A program made the position numbers and the translations under genes. From an uncultured Eubacteriales bacterium (GTDB lineage Bacteria; Bacillota; Clostridia; Oscillospirales; Butyricicoccaceae), in the NCBI GenBank assembly GCA_910579575.1, contig CAJTUM010000002.1, positions 1-64,000 of the forward strand: a stretch of 64,000 bases of DNA. Direction: 5' to 3'. Under the pieces are notes generated by a model. The model did no database searches, was not told the DNA's origin, and was given only the letters and a program-made list of their open reading frames with translations. Of this stretch, positions 25,878 through 35,397 are shown piece by piece; position 1 is the first letter of the stretch; every line of letters begins with the position of its first letter.

Positions 25878-26019
25878 GTTTTTTTGTCCCATCTGGGCTA
25901 TTTTTTTAATTTTTACAAATTTCAAAATTGCTTTTTGTTTCTTTCATCAATCCCATGAATTGAATGGTTATAGCATATTGCAATTGGGAGGGATAATTTG
26001 GAACTTATTCCATTAAGAC

Positions 26020-26062
26020 AAGCCCCCGCTTTGCTTTGAAAACCAAAGCAAAGCGGGGGCTT
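26020..26062 (-). terminator. Long terminator hairpin after ftsH
   Basis: A perfect 19-bp stem (26020-26038 with 26044-26062) with a 5-base loop, starting 3 bases after the ftsH stop. The U-rich tract is stronger on the plus strand (TTTTGTT), but on either strand the stem should stop polymerase. Confidence 0.85.
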
Positions 26063-26065
26063 TTG

Positions 26066-28057
26066 TTACTCATCGTCCTGTTCGTCGTCGAAAAGCGTGT
26101 CCCAACGGCTTTTCCCCTCTGGGGGAATCTCCGGAGGCAAATTAACCTGTGGTGCCTCCGGCCCGGGCTCCCGATGGAGATAGGCCTGGTTATAATCAAT
26201 TTCTACCACCTTTTCCGGCGGCTTGGCGTCCCGGCCGTTGAACACCTGCTCAAAGGCCTCGCTGTCCATCGTCTCGTGCTCCAACAGATACGCGGCCACT
26301 CGGTCCAAAATATCCCGATGCTCCGCCAGCATATTCTCACAGCGTTCGTAGGCTTCAGTGATAATGCGTTTGACCTCCTGGTCGATGACAGCCGCCACCT
26401 CTTCGGAATAGTTTTTGGAGGAGGCGAAATCCCTGCCCAAGAAAACCTCGTTATGGTCTGAGGTAAAGGCGATAGGGCCCAGTTTGTCGCTCATGCCGTA
26501 ACGGGTCACCATCCGGCGGGCAATTTCCGAAGCTCGCTCGATGTCGTTGGACGCGCCGGTGGAGATATCGTCCAGCACCAGTTTTTCCGCCACCCGGCCG
26601 CCCAACAGCGTCACCAAATCGTCCTGCATTTCCAGCTTAGAGGTATAAAATTTATCCTCTTTTGGCAGACTCAGCGTAAAACCGCCGGCCCGGCCTCGAG
26701 GCACGATGGAAATCTGATGCACCGGATCCTGCGAAGGCAACAAGCGGGTGACAATCGCGTGGCCGGCTTCATGATAGGCCGTGAGTTTTTTCTCTTTTTC
26801 TGAATAAACCCGGCTTTTTTTCTCATTGCCCATGATAACCTTCAAAAAGGCGTCGTCAATCTCCCGCGTGCCGATTTCTGTTTTCGAGCGGCGGGCCGCC
26901 AACAAAGCGGATTCATTCAGCAGATTTTCCAAATCCGCGCCGGTGAAGCCCGCCGTGGTCTTGGCAATGGCTTCAAAGCTAACCCCCTCTTCAAAGGGCT
27001 TTTTCCGGGCGTGTACCTCTAAAATAGCCTGACGGCCCTTGACGTCTGGCGCGCCGATATAGACCTGGCGGTCAAAGCGGCCAGGGCGCAGCAGGGCGCT
27101 GTCCAGAATATCCGGCCGGTTGGTAGCGGCGATAATGATAACGCCCTCGTTGGCGCCAAAGCCGTCCATTTCCACCAGTAGCTGGTTCAGCGTCTGTTCC
27201 CGCTCGTCGTGTCCGCCGCCCAAACCGGCGCCTCTCTGCCGGCCCACTGCGTCGATTTCATCGATAAAGACAATGGAAGGGGCGTGACGCTTGGCCTGGT
27301 CAAACAAGTCCCGCACTCGGGAGGCGCCGACGCCCACATACAACTCCACAAAATCGGAGCCGGAGATGGAGAAAAAAGGCACGCCAGCTTCGCCGGCCAC
27401 AGCCTTGGCAATCAGCGTTTTGCCTGTGCCTGGAGGGCCCACCAACAGCACGCCTTTGGGAATGCGGGCGCCCAGCTGCAAAAACTTTTTGGGAGCCTTC
27501 AAAAACTCCACCACCTCCTGCAAATCGCCCTTTTCCTCATCCGCTCCGGCCACATCCTGAAACGTGACCTTTTTATCTCCGCCGTTTACCATTTTAGCCC
27601 GCGATTTACCGAAGCCCATGGCGGATTTACCGCCGCCGCCATCCTGCTTATTCATCATATAATACCAGAATAAACCGAACAGCACAATAATCACCAGGTA
27701 GGGAATGAAGGCCGTCCACCAGGGCATGGCAGCTCTTTCCACAAAGTCCTGCTTCAGCGTGCCCGCAGCCCGCTGCTCTTTGATGATATCCCCCAAGTCG
27801 AAATAAAAGACGTCCAGCGAGGGAATCCGATATTGATACTGCTGGCCGTTTTTCAGCCGCATGGTCAGCTCATTGTCGTCGATGACAAAGCTCTCCACTT
27901 CTTCGCTTTCAAAATAATGGGTCACATCGGAATAGGACAAGGTCCGGGTTGTCCGAGGTTCCATCAAAAAGCCGATGGCTCCTATGAGGACGACCAGCAG
28001 CAGCAAATAGAGGCCCACTCCCCTGATCTTATTGTTGTTATTCAAGGAATTTTTCAC
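26066..28057 (-). CDS. ftsH: ATP-dependent zinc metalloprotease FtsH
   Basis: A 663-residue membrane AAA protease. Two membrane helices (residues 12-30 and about 110-130) flank a small external domain. The AAA module has GPPGTGKT, FIDEIDAVGRQRG and the NRPDILDSALLRPGRFDR sensor region. The protease site is HEAGHAIV, with a downstream aspartate ligand. The acidic, proline-rich tail is variable in the family. The start appears to be GTG with AAAGG immediately upstream, an unusually tight spacing. Last gene of the gdpP-rplI-dnaB-tilS-hpt-ftsH run. Confidence 0.97.
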   Translation of the reverse strand: MKNSLNNNNKIRGVGLYLLLLVVLIGAIGFLMEPRTTRTLSYSDVTHYFESEEVESFVIDDNELTMRLKNGQQYQYRIPSLDVFYFDLGDIIKEQRAAGTLKQDFVERAAMPWWTAFIPYLVIIVLFGLFWYYMMNKQDGGGGKSAMGFGKSRAKMVNGGDKKVTFQDVAGADEEKGDLQEVVEFLKAPKKFLQLGARIPKGVLLVGPPGTGKTLIAKAVAGEAGVPFFSISGSDFVELYVGVGASRVRDLFDQAKRHAPSIVFIDEIDAVGRQRGAGLGGGHDEREQTLNQLLVEMDGFGANEGVIIIAATNRPDILDSALLRPGRFDRQVYIGAPDVKGRQAILEVHARKKPFEEGVSFEAIAKTTAGFTGADLENLLNESALLAARRSKTEIGTREIDDAFLKVIMGNEKKSRVYSEKEKKLTAYHEAGHAIVTRLLPSQDPVHQISIVPRGRAGGFTLSLPKEDKFYTSKLEMQDDLVTLLGGRVAEKLVLDDISTGASNDIERASEIARRMVTRYGMSDKLGPIAFTSDHNEVFLGRDFASSKNYSEEVAAVIDQEVKRIITEAYERCENMLAEHRDILDRVAAYLLEHETMDSEAFEQVFNGRDAKPPEKVVEIDYNQAYLHREPGPEAPQVNLPPEIPPEGKSRWDTLFDDEQDDE

Positions 28058-28078
28058 ACCTTTCGCGAGGCGGCGCTG

Positions 28079-28627
28079 TTACGCCTGATAAACCTCGGGT
28101 TTCAAAATACAGATATCCGGCAAATTCCGGTATTTTTCCGCATAATCCAAGCCATAGCCCACCAAAAAAGCGTCCGGAACCTGGAACCCAGTCCAATCGA
28201 CGTCCACATGGGCCCGGCGGCGGGCAGGCTTATCCAGCAAAGTCATCAGCCGCAGGGAGGCAGGGTTTCGGGCTTTCAACATCGCCAGAATATGGCTCAG
28301 CGTTACGCCGCTATCCACAATATCCTCAATTACTATAACATGCCTGCCCTGAATAACTGTGTCTAAATCTTTAATTATTTTTACTTTTCCACTGGTTTCC
28401 GTGCCAGCGCCGTAGCTGGAGACAATCATAAAATCCACCGAGCAAGGGATATCCGCCGACCGGCACAAATCGGCCAGAAAAATAAAAGCCCCTTTGAGCA
28501 CGCTGACCAGCACCGGATTTTTCCCAGCGTATTCCTCAGAGAGAATCCGCCCCAGCTCTGTTACCCGTTTCTGAATCTGCTCCTGGGTCAGCAGCGTTTG
28601 CTCCACTTCATCCCGCATACCGCTCAT
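28079..28627 (-). CDS. hpt: Hypoxanthine phosphoribosyltransferase
   Basis: A 182-residue purine salvage enzyme. The PRPP-binding loop is VIVIEDIVDSGVTLSH. VSVLKGAFIFLADL and DFMIVSSYG are conserved upstream, and VGYGLDYAEKYRNLP near the end binds the base. The ATG follows AAGGAGAATATGAT. The tilS-hpt-ftsH order is classic for Firmicutes. Confidence 0.97.
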   Translation of the reverse strand: MSGMRDEVEQTLLTQEQIQKRVTELGRILSEEYAGKNPVLVSVLKGAFIFLADLCRSADIPCSVDFMIVSSYGAGTETSGKVKIIKDLDTVIQGRHVIVIEDIVDSGVTLSHILAMLKARNPASLRLMTLLDKPARRRAHVDVDWTGFQVPDAFLVGYGLDYAEKYRNLPDICILKPEVYQA

Positions 28628-28628
28628 A

Positions 28629-29981
28629 TCATATTCTCCTTACCGCCAAGGTCCAGCCGGGAATTCCCTCTCGTTGGCCGTCCCGGGCAATGCCGCCGCA
28701 GATCAGCGCCACGCCCTGCCCGTCGCAGACAAGAGGCAGACCGTCCCGTTGGGCGGCGGGTATTTTTTGATCGATCATCCATTTTTTTACGCTCTTATTT
28801 TGTCCGCCCTGAAAAACGCGGTCCCCCGGTTGCCGGGGCCGCAGGATTACAGGGGGGGTGAGCCGCTCAAAACGAAAAAGCTGGCCTTGTTCTCCGGCTG
28901 GCGCCGGGCCCCGATACAGCGTCACCTGCCAGCCGTTTTGCCAGACGGGCTTTCCCTCTTCCAGCGCCTGCGGCGCAAAGGTTTGGGCTCCTTCCGTCTG
29001 TTGCTGGTCCGTCAAACCAAAAATCAGTTGCTGATACTGCCGCCGGGCTTCTACGCCGCCAGGCAGCGCCAATCGAGCAGAAGGACCCTTGTCGCACAGA
29101 GCCAAAACAGCCCGACGATGGGCGTCGGAAAGAGTCCCCTGCCCGCCGCCCTGTGCGTAGAGCAGCTGGACGGCCCGCAGAGCCAGCGAAGGCGGCGCCT
29201 GAGCCAGCGCGTTTGCCAAAATCCACCTGCCGCCGCCATGTTGCTCGATCAGCTCTCGAGCCGCCTGCTCCAAATACGTCTCATCCTGTCTGGCTCGCTG
29301 GGCGGCCTGACAAAGATGGACGGCGGCTTGGCTGTTGACGCTTTGCAGCACCGGGAAAACCTGTTTTCGCAGGCGATTCCGGGCAAATTCCTCCGATTGA
29401 TTGCTGGGGTCGCTGCTATATGATATGCCGTTTTCCGCCAGATATTTTTCAATCTGAGCCCGAGTCAGAGTCAATATGGGGCGGATAACGCCGTCCCGCT
29501 TGGGCGGAATTCCCCCCAACCCCCGCAACCCAGCGCCCCGGCACAGGTTGAGCAAAATGGTCTCTCCATTGTCTTCCATATGGTGAGCGGTGGCAATCAG
29601 GCCTGCGCCTGTTTCCTGGGCGGTTTTCCGCAAAAATTCATATCGCAGCCGCCGAGCGCCTTCCTCTAAGCCGCATCGGTTTTGACGGCAAAAGGCTCGC
29701 GTATCGCCCCGCCCCACCGCCAACGGAATCTCCCGCAGCCGGCAGAACTGCCGGACCAGCTCTTCCTCCGCTGGGGCGTCTTCCGGGCGCAAGCCATGGA
29801 TAAAATGAGCCGCCGCCAGCCGAAGCCCCAGCTCCTGGCGGCTGCGCCACAGCAAATCGGTCATGGCCGCAGAATCCGCCCCGCCGGAGAGGGCGCACAA
29901 CACCGTGTCCCCAGGCGTCGTCATAGCCCATTCCGCCATATACTTCAGCGTCTGCCGCCGGATATCCGGTTCAGCGCTCAT
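28629..29981 (-). CDS. tilS: tRNA(Ile)-lysidine synthetase
   Basis: A 450-residue enzyme that converts C34 of the AUA-reading tRNA-Ile to lysidine. The PP-loop is LCALSGGADSAAM near residue 30. ATAHHMEDNGETILLNLCRG is the second conserved ATPase segment. The remaining two thirds carry the tRNA-binding TilS C-terminal domains (RPRQPGDRVFQGG). It ends one base before hpt starts and overlaps dnaB by 11 bases at its start. Confidence 0.96.
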   Translation of the reverse strand: MSAEPDIRRQTLKYMAEWAMTTPGDTVLCALSGGADSAAMTDLLWRSRQELGLRLAAAHFIHGLRPEDAPAEEELVRQFCRLREIPLAVGRGDTRAFCRQNRCGLEEGARRLRYEFLRKTAQETGAGLIATAHHMEDNGETILLNLCRGAGLRGLGGIPPKRDGVIRPILTLTRAQIEKYLAENGISYSSDPSNQSEEFARNRLRKQVFPVLQSVNSQAAVHLCQAAQRARQDETYLEQAARELIEQHGGGRWILANALAQAPPSLALRAVQLLYAQGGGQGTLSDAHRRAVLALCDKGPSARLALPGGVEARRQYQQLIFGLTDQQQTEGAQTFAPQALEEGKPVWQNGWQVTLYRGPAPAGEQGQLFRFERLTPPVILRPRQPGDRVFQGGQNKSVKKWMIDQKIPAAQRDGLPLVCDGQGVALICGGIARDGQREGIPGWTLAVRRI

Positions 29982-31302
29982 AATGGGTGTTGTCCTGGCC
30001 GGAAAACCGGGTGTATTGCCCCAGCCATTGCAGTTCTACCGTACAGACTTCGCCATGGCGGTTTTTGGCGATGATGCACTCTACCACGTTTTTCTTTTCG
30101 CTGTCCGGGTTGTAGTAATCGTCCCGATACAGGAAAATGACGATATCTGCATCCTGCTCGATGGCGCCGGATTCCCGCAGATCCGAGAGCATGGGCCGCT
30201 TATTGGGGCGCTGCTCCGGCCCCCGAGAAAGCTGAGAAAGGCAAATCACCGGCACATCAAGCTCCCGAGCCATCACCTTCAGCGATCGGGAGATTTCCGA
30301 AATCTGCTGCACCCGATTTTCCGAATGCTTGGAGCCCTGCATCAGCTGAAGGTAGTCGATGACCACCAGCCCCAGCCGGCTCCCCAGCCGGCGGCATTTG
30401 GCCTTGATTTCCGAAACCGTGATGGCGGAGCTATCTTCAATATAAATGTTGGTTTTGGAAAGCGTGGCGGAGACATGAGCGATCTTTTCCCAATCCCCCT
30501 CGTCCAAGGAGCCCATCCGCAGCTTGCGGCTGTCCACCAAGGCCTCGCTGGAAATCATTCGCGTAGTCAGCTGCGTATCGCTCATTTCCAGCTGAAACAC
30601 CGCCACATCCTTGCCCGATTGCTTGGCAGCCGATAAGGCCATATTCAGCGCAAAGCTGGTTTTGCCCATGGCGGGCCGGGCGGCGATCAAGATCAAATCG
30701 GATTTATTTAAGCCGCCCAAAGCGTTGTCCAAATCAGAAAATCCGGTGGGCAGGCCGGGCAGCTTGCCCGGGTTGGCCGCCAGCTCGTCCAGCTGGTCGT
30801 ATACGTCCTTAATAACGGCTTTGATGTGCCGCAGGCCGCTGATTTCCCGGCCTTGGCGGATGGCGTAAATTTTCTGCTCCGCCAGCTCGGCGATGGTTCC
30901 GGCGCTCTCCTGTTCGTTGCGGGTCATATCAAAAATCTCGTTGCAGATTTGCTGCAAATCCCGAAGCATCCGTTTTTCGCGGACAATTCGAGCGTATTCT
31001 CCCACATTGGCGGAGGTGGGCGTCACATCCATGAGCTGGATAAAGTAATTCCGGTCCGCTTTGTCTTTATAACCCAGAACCTTCATCTCGTCCAAAATGG
31101 TCACTGGGTCAATTTTCTGGCCGGCGGCGAACATACTGCTGATGGTGTCAAAAATCGCCCGATTGGCGTCGACATAAAAATCGTCGGGGCGCAGCAGCTC
31201 TATCACCGAAGCCACGCAGGTTGGGTCAAAAAGAGCCGCGCCGATTACCGCCTGCTCGGCCTCCACGCTGTGGGGCGTTTGGCGGGAAAGCAATTCATCC
31301 AT
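29971..31302 (-). CDS. dnaB: Replicative DNA helicase DnaB
   Basis: A 443-residue hexameric helicase. The N-terminal domain (HSVEAEQAVIGAALFDP) is followed by the RecA-like motor with Walker A ARPAMGKTSFALN and Walker B LVVIDYLQLM. The DnaB C-terminal finger RGPEQRPNKRPMLSDLRESG precedes IEQDADIV. No intein is present. It directly follows rplI, as in most Firmicutes. Confidence 0.97.
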   Translation of the reverse strand: MDELLSRQTPHSVEAEQAVIGAALFDPTCVASVIELLRPDDFYVDANRAIFDTISSMFAAGQKIDPVTILDEMKVLGYKDKADRNYFIQLMDVTPTSANVGEYARIVREKRMLRDLQQICNEIFDMTRNEQESAGTIAELAEQKIYAIRQGREISGLRHIKAVIKDVYDQLDELAANPGKLPGLPTGFSDLDNALGGLNKSDLILIAARPAMGKTSFALNMALSAAKQSGKDVAVFQLEMSDTQLTTRMISSEALVDSRKLRMGSLDEGDWEKIAHVSATLSKTNIYIEDSSAITVSEIKAKCRRLGSRLGLVVIDYLQLMQGSKHSENRVQQISEISRSLKVMARELDVPVICLSQLSRGPEQRPNKRPMLSDLRESGAIEQDADIVIFLYRDDYYNPDSEKKNVVECIIAKNRHGEVCTVELQWLGQYTRFSGQDNTHYER

Positions 31303-31314
31303 TGACGCCGCCTC

Positions 31315-31764
31315 TTATTGCTGCTCTTCCACAACCACGCTGAGCGAGCCTGTCACCTCGGGATAGAGCTTGACCTTCACTTGATATGTGCCAAAGTTTT
31401 TGATGGCGTCTCCCAACACAATTTTGTTTTTCTGCACCTCCACCTGGTGTTGCTTTTTCAGCTCTTCGGCAATTTCCTTGGCCGTCACGCTGCCAAAAAG
31501 CCGTCCGCCGGCGCCGGCCTTGGCCTTGATATGCACCTTTTTATCCTTCAGCTGCCGAGCGGTCTGTTGGGCCGCCTCTTTTTCCAGCTGGAGCCGGCGG
31601 GCCGTGGCCTCGTCGGCGATCTTTTTGGCATTGAGCACGTCGGCCGTGGCCTGAGCGGCCAGCTTCCGCGGCAGCAGATAGTTGCGGGCATAGCCGTCGC
31701 TGGCCTCGATGATTTCTCCCTTTTTGCCCTGGCCTCGCACGTCTTGCAACAAAATCAGTTTCAT
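31315..31764 (-). CDS. rplI: 50S ribosomal protein L9
   Basis: A 149-residue protein with the L9 N-terminal signature MKLILLQDVRGQGKKGEI and the GYARNYLLPR segment. A long connecting helix (about 40-75) follows, then the C-terminal domain with KAGAGGRLFGSVTAKEIAEEL. It lies between gdpP and dnaB, the conserved arrangement. Confidence 0.97.
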   Translation of the reverse strand: MKLILLQDVRGQGKKGEIIEASDGYARNYLLPRKLAAQATADVLNAKKIADEATARRLQLEKEAAQQTARQLKDKKVHIKAKAGAGGRLFGSVTAKEIAEELKKQHQVEVQKNKIVLGDAIKNFGTYQVKVKLYPEVTGSLSVVVEEQQ

Positions 31765-31876
31765 CTGTTTTCACTCCGTTTTCTCCGCGCTTATCAAAAT
31801 CCAAAAAAGCGGCTTGCGCGGCGGGCCGCCCGAATCGTTTGTTACACTCTTTTCTTTTTGCAGCTTCGTCCGCCGG

Positions 31877-33898
31877 CTACACTGGGACGTTTTCCGCCTC
31901 GTTCTGGCTGGCGGCCAGATACTCTTCGATGGCGGCTCTTAACCGCTCGGCGACTTCGTGAACGTCGGCGTCCTGAAATTGAGCGCCGGCCATGGTCAAG
32001 CTACCGCCGCCGCCCAGCTTCTCCAGCACCACCTGGACGTTCATTTTGCCATAAGATCGGCCTGAAATCGCCACGTCGTGACCGTGCTCCCGCACCACCA
32101 CAAAGGACGCCTTGATATCGCTGATGTTAATCAGTTCGTCCGCCGCCTGAGAGGCGGTGGCCCGTTCGGTATCCTCGTCAAAGACAGACACGGAAACGCC
32201 GGGATAGGGCTGTTCGGCGTTGCTGATAATCTGATATTTTTTAATATAGGAATCGAAATTGTTGTTGAACAGGCGGCGAACCTCCACCGTGTCCGCGCCG
32301 CATTGGCGCAGGTAAGCGGCGGCTTCAAACGTGCGCACGCCGGTTTTGACAGTAAAGCTCTTGGTATCCAGGAAAATACCGGAGAGCAGAGCCTCCGCCT
32401 CCTCCTTTTTCAGCTCCTGAGGGCCGGTAAGGATATACTGCAGCAGCTCGGTCACCAGCTCGCTGGTGGAGCTGGCATACGGCTCGTGAAGGCTGATGAC
32501 ATAGTTTTCAATATAACTGGCCGCTCGACGGTGGTGATCGATGACCGCTACCCGCTGGATGGTTTGCAGAACCTCAGGATAATCCACAAAATCCGGCCGG
32601 TTGGTGTCCACCACAATCAGCAGCGAATTGGAATCTGCGATGAAAATGGCGTCGTCTGGCTTGATGAAAGATTCCTTATATTCCTCCAGCGCCGCCAGCT
32701 TATCAATCAAGTCCTTGGCGGAGGTACGATCGCTATTGACAATGAAATAAGGCTTTTTGCCGCATTTGCGCACAGCGGCGCAGACGCCCGCCGCCGCGCC
32801 CACGGCGTCCAAATCGGACAGCTGATGGCCCATGATAAAGACATAAGAGGAATCCTTGATATATTGCCGCAGAGAGTTGGCCACCACTCGGGATTTGACT
32901 TTGGTCCGTTTTTCCACTTCCTTGGTTTGGCCGCCATAAAACTCAAACGCGTATTTCGATTTAATGACCACTTGGTCGCCGCCGCGAGCCAATGCCGTGT
33001 CTGCCGCCAGCCGAGCATATTGATATAGCTCGCTGAGCTCAGTGTCGCCCTTGCCGATGCCGATGGAAATCGTGGCGCCCACTCCCGAGCTGCTTTTGAT
33101 CTCCCTGGTTTTATCCAGCAAATCAAATTTCTTTTCCACAAATTCCGCCAAATCTTTTTGCTCAAAGAGGAACAAATATTTATCCCGGTCCAACCGGCGC
33201 AGCACGCCGTGAACAGGCTCCGCCCAGTTGGCGATATCCTCGTCTACCTGTGCGGTGAGCTTGGATTTTTCCGCCTCGGAAACCCCTTTGATCAGCTCTT
33301 CATAGCTATCCAGCACCAAAATCGCCACCACCGGACGGCTCTGCTCATATTTTGCCCGCAAAGCGCTATAATCCGTCACATCCACCCAATACATCGTGGT
33401 CAGCAGCGCGCTGGCGGCGTCTCCGCCTGAGCGGACAATATTGCCGTACACTTCAAAATGGCGGCCGTTGACTTCCACCTCATAAGGGCATTTCGGCCGG
33501 CCTTCCATAATCCATTTGGTGTCAAAGCCGTCCATCACGTCGGTAATGTGCATATTGAACATTCGCTCATGGGCTCCAGTGATCTCAAAAAAGCCGTCGT
33601 TGCACCAGACGACCTCGCCGGTATCGATGCGCAAAATGGCGGTGGGCAACGGAAAATTCATGAGAGAATTTTTTGAGGCGTCGTCCACTTGAAACATCAG
33701 CGTTTCCACTGTCTGCCGGATATCCGCCCGGCGCCGCTTGGCCTTGGCCCGATAATAAATATACAGCGTTCCCACTACCAACAATTCCCCAATGGCGATC
33801 CACACATTATAAAAAGATGAGATCGCGGCAAAAATAAGCAGCAGCGCGAACGCCAAACGGGTGCCCGATTCCATCATGCGGGCAATCATTTTCTCCAC
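31877..33898 (-). CDS. gdpP: Cyclic-di-AMP phosphodiesterase GdpP (DHH/DHHA1 family)
   Basis: A 673-residue membrane enzyme that lowers c-di-AMP. Two N-terminal helices (residues 10-50) precede a PAS-like domain, a degenerate GGDEF (RLDRDKYLFLFE where GGDEF would be, so no cyclase activity expected) and the DHH phosphodiesterase domain. That domain has MGHQLSDLDAVGAA, VVDTNRPDF, AVIDHHRRA and GIFLDTKSF. The C-terminal DHHA1 part ends with GKMNVQVVLEKLGGGGSLTMAGAQ. The start is GTG at 33898 after AGAGGGGGG; an ATG at 33889 is possible. Confidence 0.94.
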   Translation of the reverse strand: MEKMIARMMESGTRLAFALLLIFAAISSFYNVWIAIGELLVVGTLYIYYRAKAKRRRADIRQTVETLMFQVDDASKNSLMNFPLPTAILRIDTGEVVWCNDGFFEITGAHERMFNMHITDVMDGFDTKWIMEGRPKCPYEVEVNGRHFEVYGNIVRSGGDAASALLTTMYWVDVTDYSALRAKYEQSRPVVAILVLDSYEELIKGVSEAEKSKLTAQVDEDIANWAEPVHGVLRRLDRDKYLFLFEQKDLAEFVEKKFDLLDKTREIKSSSGVGATISIGIGKGDTELSELYQYARLAADTALARGGDQVVIKSKYAFEFYGGQTKEVEKRTKVKSRVVANSLRQYIKDSSYVFIMGHQLSDLDAVGAAAGVCAAVRKCGKKPYFIVNSDRTSAKDLIDKLAALEEYKESFIKPDDAIFIADSNSLLIVVDTNRPDFVDYPEVLQTIQRVAVIDHHRRAASYIENYVISLHEPYASSTSELVTELLQYILTGPQELKKEEAEALLSGIFLDTKSFTVKTGVRTFEAAAYLRQCGADTVEVRRLFNNNFDSYIKKYQIISNAEQPYPGVSVSVFDEDTERATASQAADELINISDIKASFVVVREHGHDVAISGRSYGKMNVQVVLEKLGGGGSLTMAGAQFQDADVHEVAERLRAAIEEYLAASQNEAENVPV

Positions 33899-33974
33899 GC
33901 GGCGGCCCCCCCTCTCTTCGCATCTGAAACGCCGGAAAAACGCCCGACGCCGCAGCAATCGCAATAATATCGTT

Positions 33975-34003
33975 AGTATACCAAAAAAGACTCCGCTTGG
34001 CAA
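33975..34003 (-). promoter_or_regulatory. Promoter of the gdpP-rplI-dnaB-tilS-hpt-ftsH operon
   Basis: Minus-strand TTGCCA (34003-33998), 17-base spacer, TATACT (33980-33975), giving a leader of about 70 bases. The rest of the 33899-34205 gap holds only this promoter and the rplL terminator; I see no gene there. Confidence 0.85.
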
Positions 34004-34149
34004 GTGCCGCGATGGCAAGGACGGCCAAATCGCACGCTCTTCCGCAAAACCATTCTTAGGAAATTGCGCCGACGAAGGATATTCGCCCCACGGCTCAAAC
34101 GGGACCCAGATCAAAAATCCCTCTGTTGCGGCAGCGCCAGAAAATATCA

Positions 34150-34179
34150 AAAAAGAGACGGGAAAACCCGTCTCTTTTT
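34150..34179 (-). terminator. Terminator after rplL
   Basis: A 13-bp stem (34150-34162 with 34167-34179) and an AAAA loop; the stem itself ends in a T5/A5 tract on both strands. It lies 27 bases after the rplL stop. Confidence 0.88.
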
Positions 34180-34205
34180 GCCTCAATTCGCAAACAAAAG
34201 AAACC

Positions 34206-34583
34206 TTACTTCAGCTCGACCTTGGCGCCGGCTTCTTCCAATTTCTTCTTCATCTCTTCGGCTTCGTCCTTGCCAACGCCTTCCTTGATAGCCTTGGGAG
34301 CGTTGTCCACCAGCTCCTTGGATTCCTTCAGGCCCAGGCCGGTGATCTCCTTAACAATCTTGATGACGCCCATCTTAGAAGCGCCCACTTCAGCCAGCAC
34401 AACGTCGAACTCAGTCTTCTCGTCGGCGGCGGGAGCGGCTCCGCCAGCGGCAGGAGCGGCGGCCACAGCGGCGGCGGCGGAAACGCCAAATTCTTCTTCC
34501 AGAGCGTGTACCAGTTCGCTCAGCTCCAGAACGGAGAGAACTTTTACTTCTTCAATCAGCTGTGCAACTTTTTCGCTTGCCAT
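34206..34583 (-). CDS. rplL: 50S ribosomal protein L7/L12
   Basis: A 125-residue stalk protein: N-terminal dimerisation helices (VAQLIEEVKVLSVLELSELV), an Ala/Gly-rich hinge near 38-60, and a C-terminal factor-binding domain with EKTEFDVVL, KIKVVKEITGL-like sequence and GLKESKELVDNAPKAIKEGV. I chose the second ATG at 34583 because GGAGGT stands 8 bases upstream of it and only 2 bases from the first. Confidence 0.97.
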   Translation of the reverse strand: MASEKVAQLIEEVKVLSVLELSELVHALEEEFGVSAAAAVAAAPAAGGAAPAADEKTEFDVVLAEVGASKMGVIKIVKEITGLGLKESKELVDNAPKAIKEGVGKDEAEEMKKKLEEAGAKVELK

Positions 34584-34613
34584 TATCATGTACCTCCAAT
34601 TATTTTTTAGTTG

Positions 34614-35153
34614 TTAAGCCTGCGCTTCGGCTTCCGAAGCCGCAGGCGCGGCCTCTTCGCCCTGTTTATCCGCAATGGCCTGCAAAACTCGAGCCAAAGC
34701 GGCCACAGGAGCCATCATGGTGCCCAGCACAGTGGACAGCAAAATATCCTTGGGCGGGATAGCGGCCAGGGATTCCACTGTGGCCAAATCGACCACTTTC
34801 CCTTCTAAGAAACCCGCCTTGATCTGAAAAAACTTATCATGGCTCTTTGCAAATTCAGCCAGCAAGCGGGCGGGCGTCGTGGGGTCGTCCATGCTGACGG
34901 CCATAGCGGTCGTCCCATGCAGCACGCCGTCCAGCTCCTCAAAGCCAATCTGGTTGGCGGCAAGACGAACCAAGGTGTTTTTCACAACGGCATAATCCAC
35001 ATTGGCTTTTCTCAGCTCGCTGCGGAGCTTGGTGTCGTCTTCCACAGTGATGCCTTTATAATCAACCAGCACGCCGGATGTGGCGTTTTTCATTTTTTCA
35101 GCAAGAGCGGCCACTGTGGCCTGCTTCTCGCTCAAAACCTTTGCGTTCGGCAC
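34614..35153 (-). CDS. rplJ: 50S ribosomal protein L10
   Basis: A 179-residue stalk base protein that carries the L7/L12 dimers and represses its own operon by binding the leader. It starts PNAKVLSEKQATVAALAEKM, then GVLVDYKGITVEDDTKLR and KNTLVRLAANQIGFEEL. The C-terminus carries the L12-binding helix. I chose the GTG at 35153, which has GGAGGTG 6 bases upstream and gives the family N-terminus; a GTG three codons earlier lies inside that site. Confidence 0.97.
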   Translation of the reverse strand: MPNAKVLSEKQATVAALAEKMKNATSGVLVDYKGITVEDDTKLRSELRKANVDYAVVKNTLVRLAANQIGFEELDGVLHGTTAMAVSMDDPTTPARLLAEFAKSHDKFFQIKAGFLEGKVVDLATVESLAAIPPKDILLSTVLGTMMAPVAALARVLQAIADKQGEEAAPAASEAEAQA

Positions 35154-35325
35154 TGTTTTCACCTCCGTTTAGAATAAGCGCCCTCATGTCCAGCAGACAT
35201 GAGGGCACAGAACAATCTCATAAAGCCGGCAAAAATTTGCGGCCAATTCAATCGAGCCGTTCCTCGGCAGGCGGCGCAAAAGCCGTTGGAGATCTGTCGA
35301 TCTACCTGCTGTCTCTGGAATAAGC
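35154..35325 (-). ncRNA. L10 leader (autoregulatory ribosomal-protein leader)
   Basis: The 170-base leader between the promoter and rplJ contains AGACAGCAGGTAGATC and later GCCTGCCGAGGAACGG, the sequence pairs typical of the Firmicute L10 leader. A long 11-bp stem (35206-35196 with 35190-35180) closes the 3' end just before the ribosome site. Known leaders of this type bind L10(L12)4 and repress expression when the proteins are in excess. Confidence 0.8.
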
Positions 35326-35331
35326 GCTGTT

Positions 35332-35360
35332 ATTGTATCAACAAACCGAGCGGTTGTCAA
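35332..35360 (-). promoter_or_regulatory. Promoter of rplJ-rplL
   Basis: Minus-strand TTGACA (35360-35355), 17-base spacer, TACAAT (35337-35332), 38 bases after the rplA stop. Confidence 0.9.
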
Positions 35361-35397
35361 CATTTTTTTGGCGGCCCGTCAAAGAGCCCGCCTGTCT

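Noticed and set aside
35341..35397. Terminator after rplA
   Set aside because: GC-rich inverted sequence is followed by A residues, not T, on the minus strand, so no intrinsic terminator can be supported; read-through into rplJL is possible.
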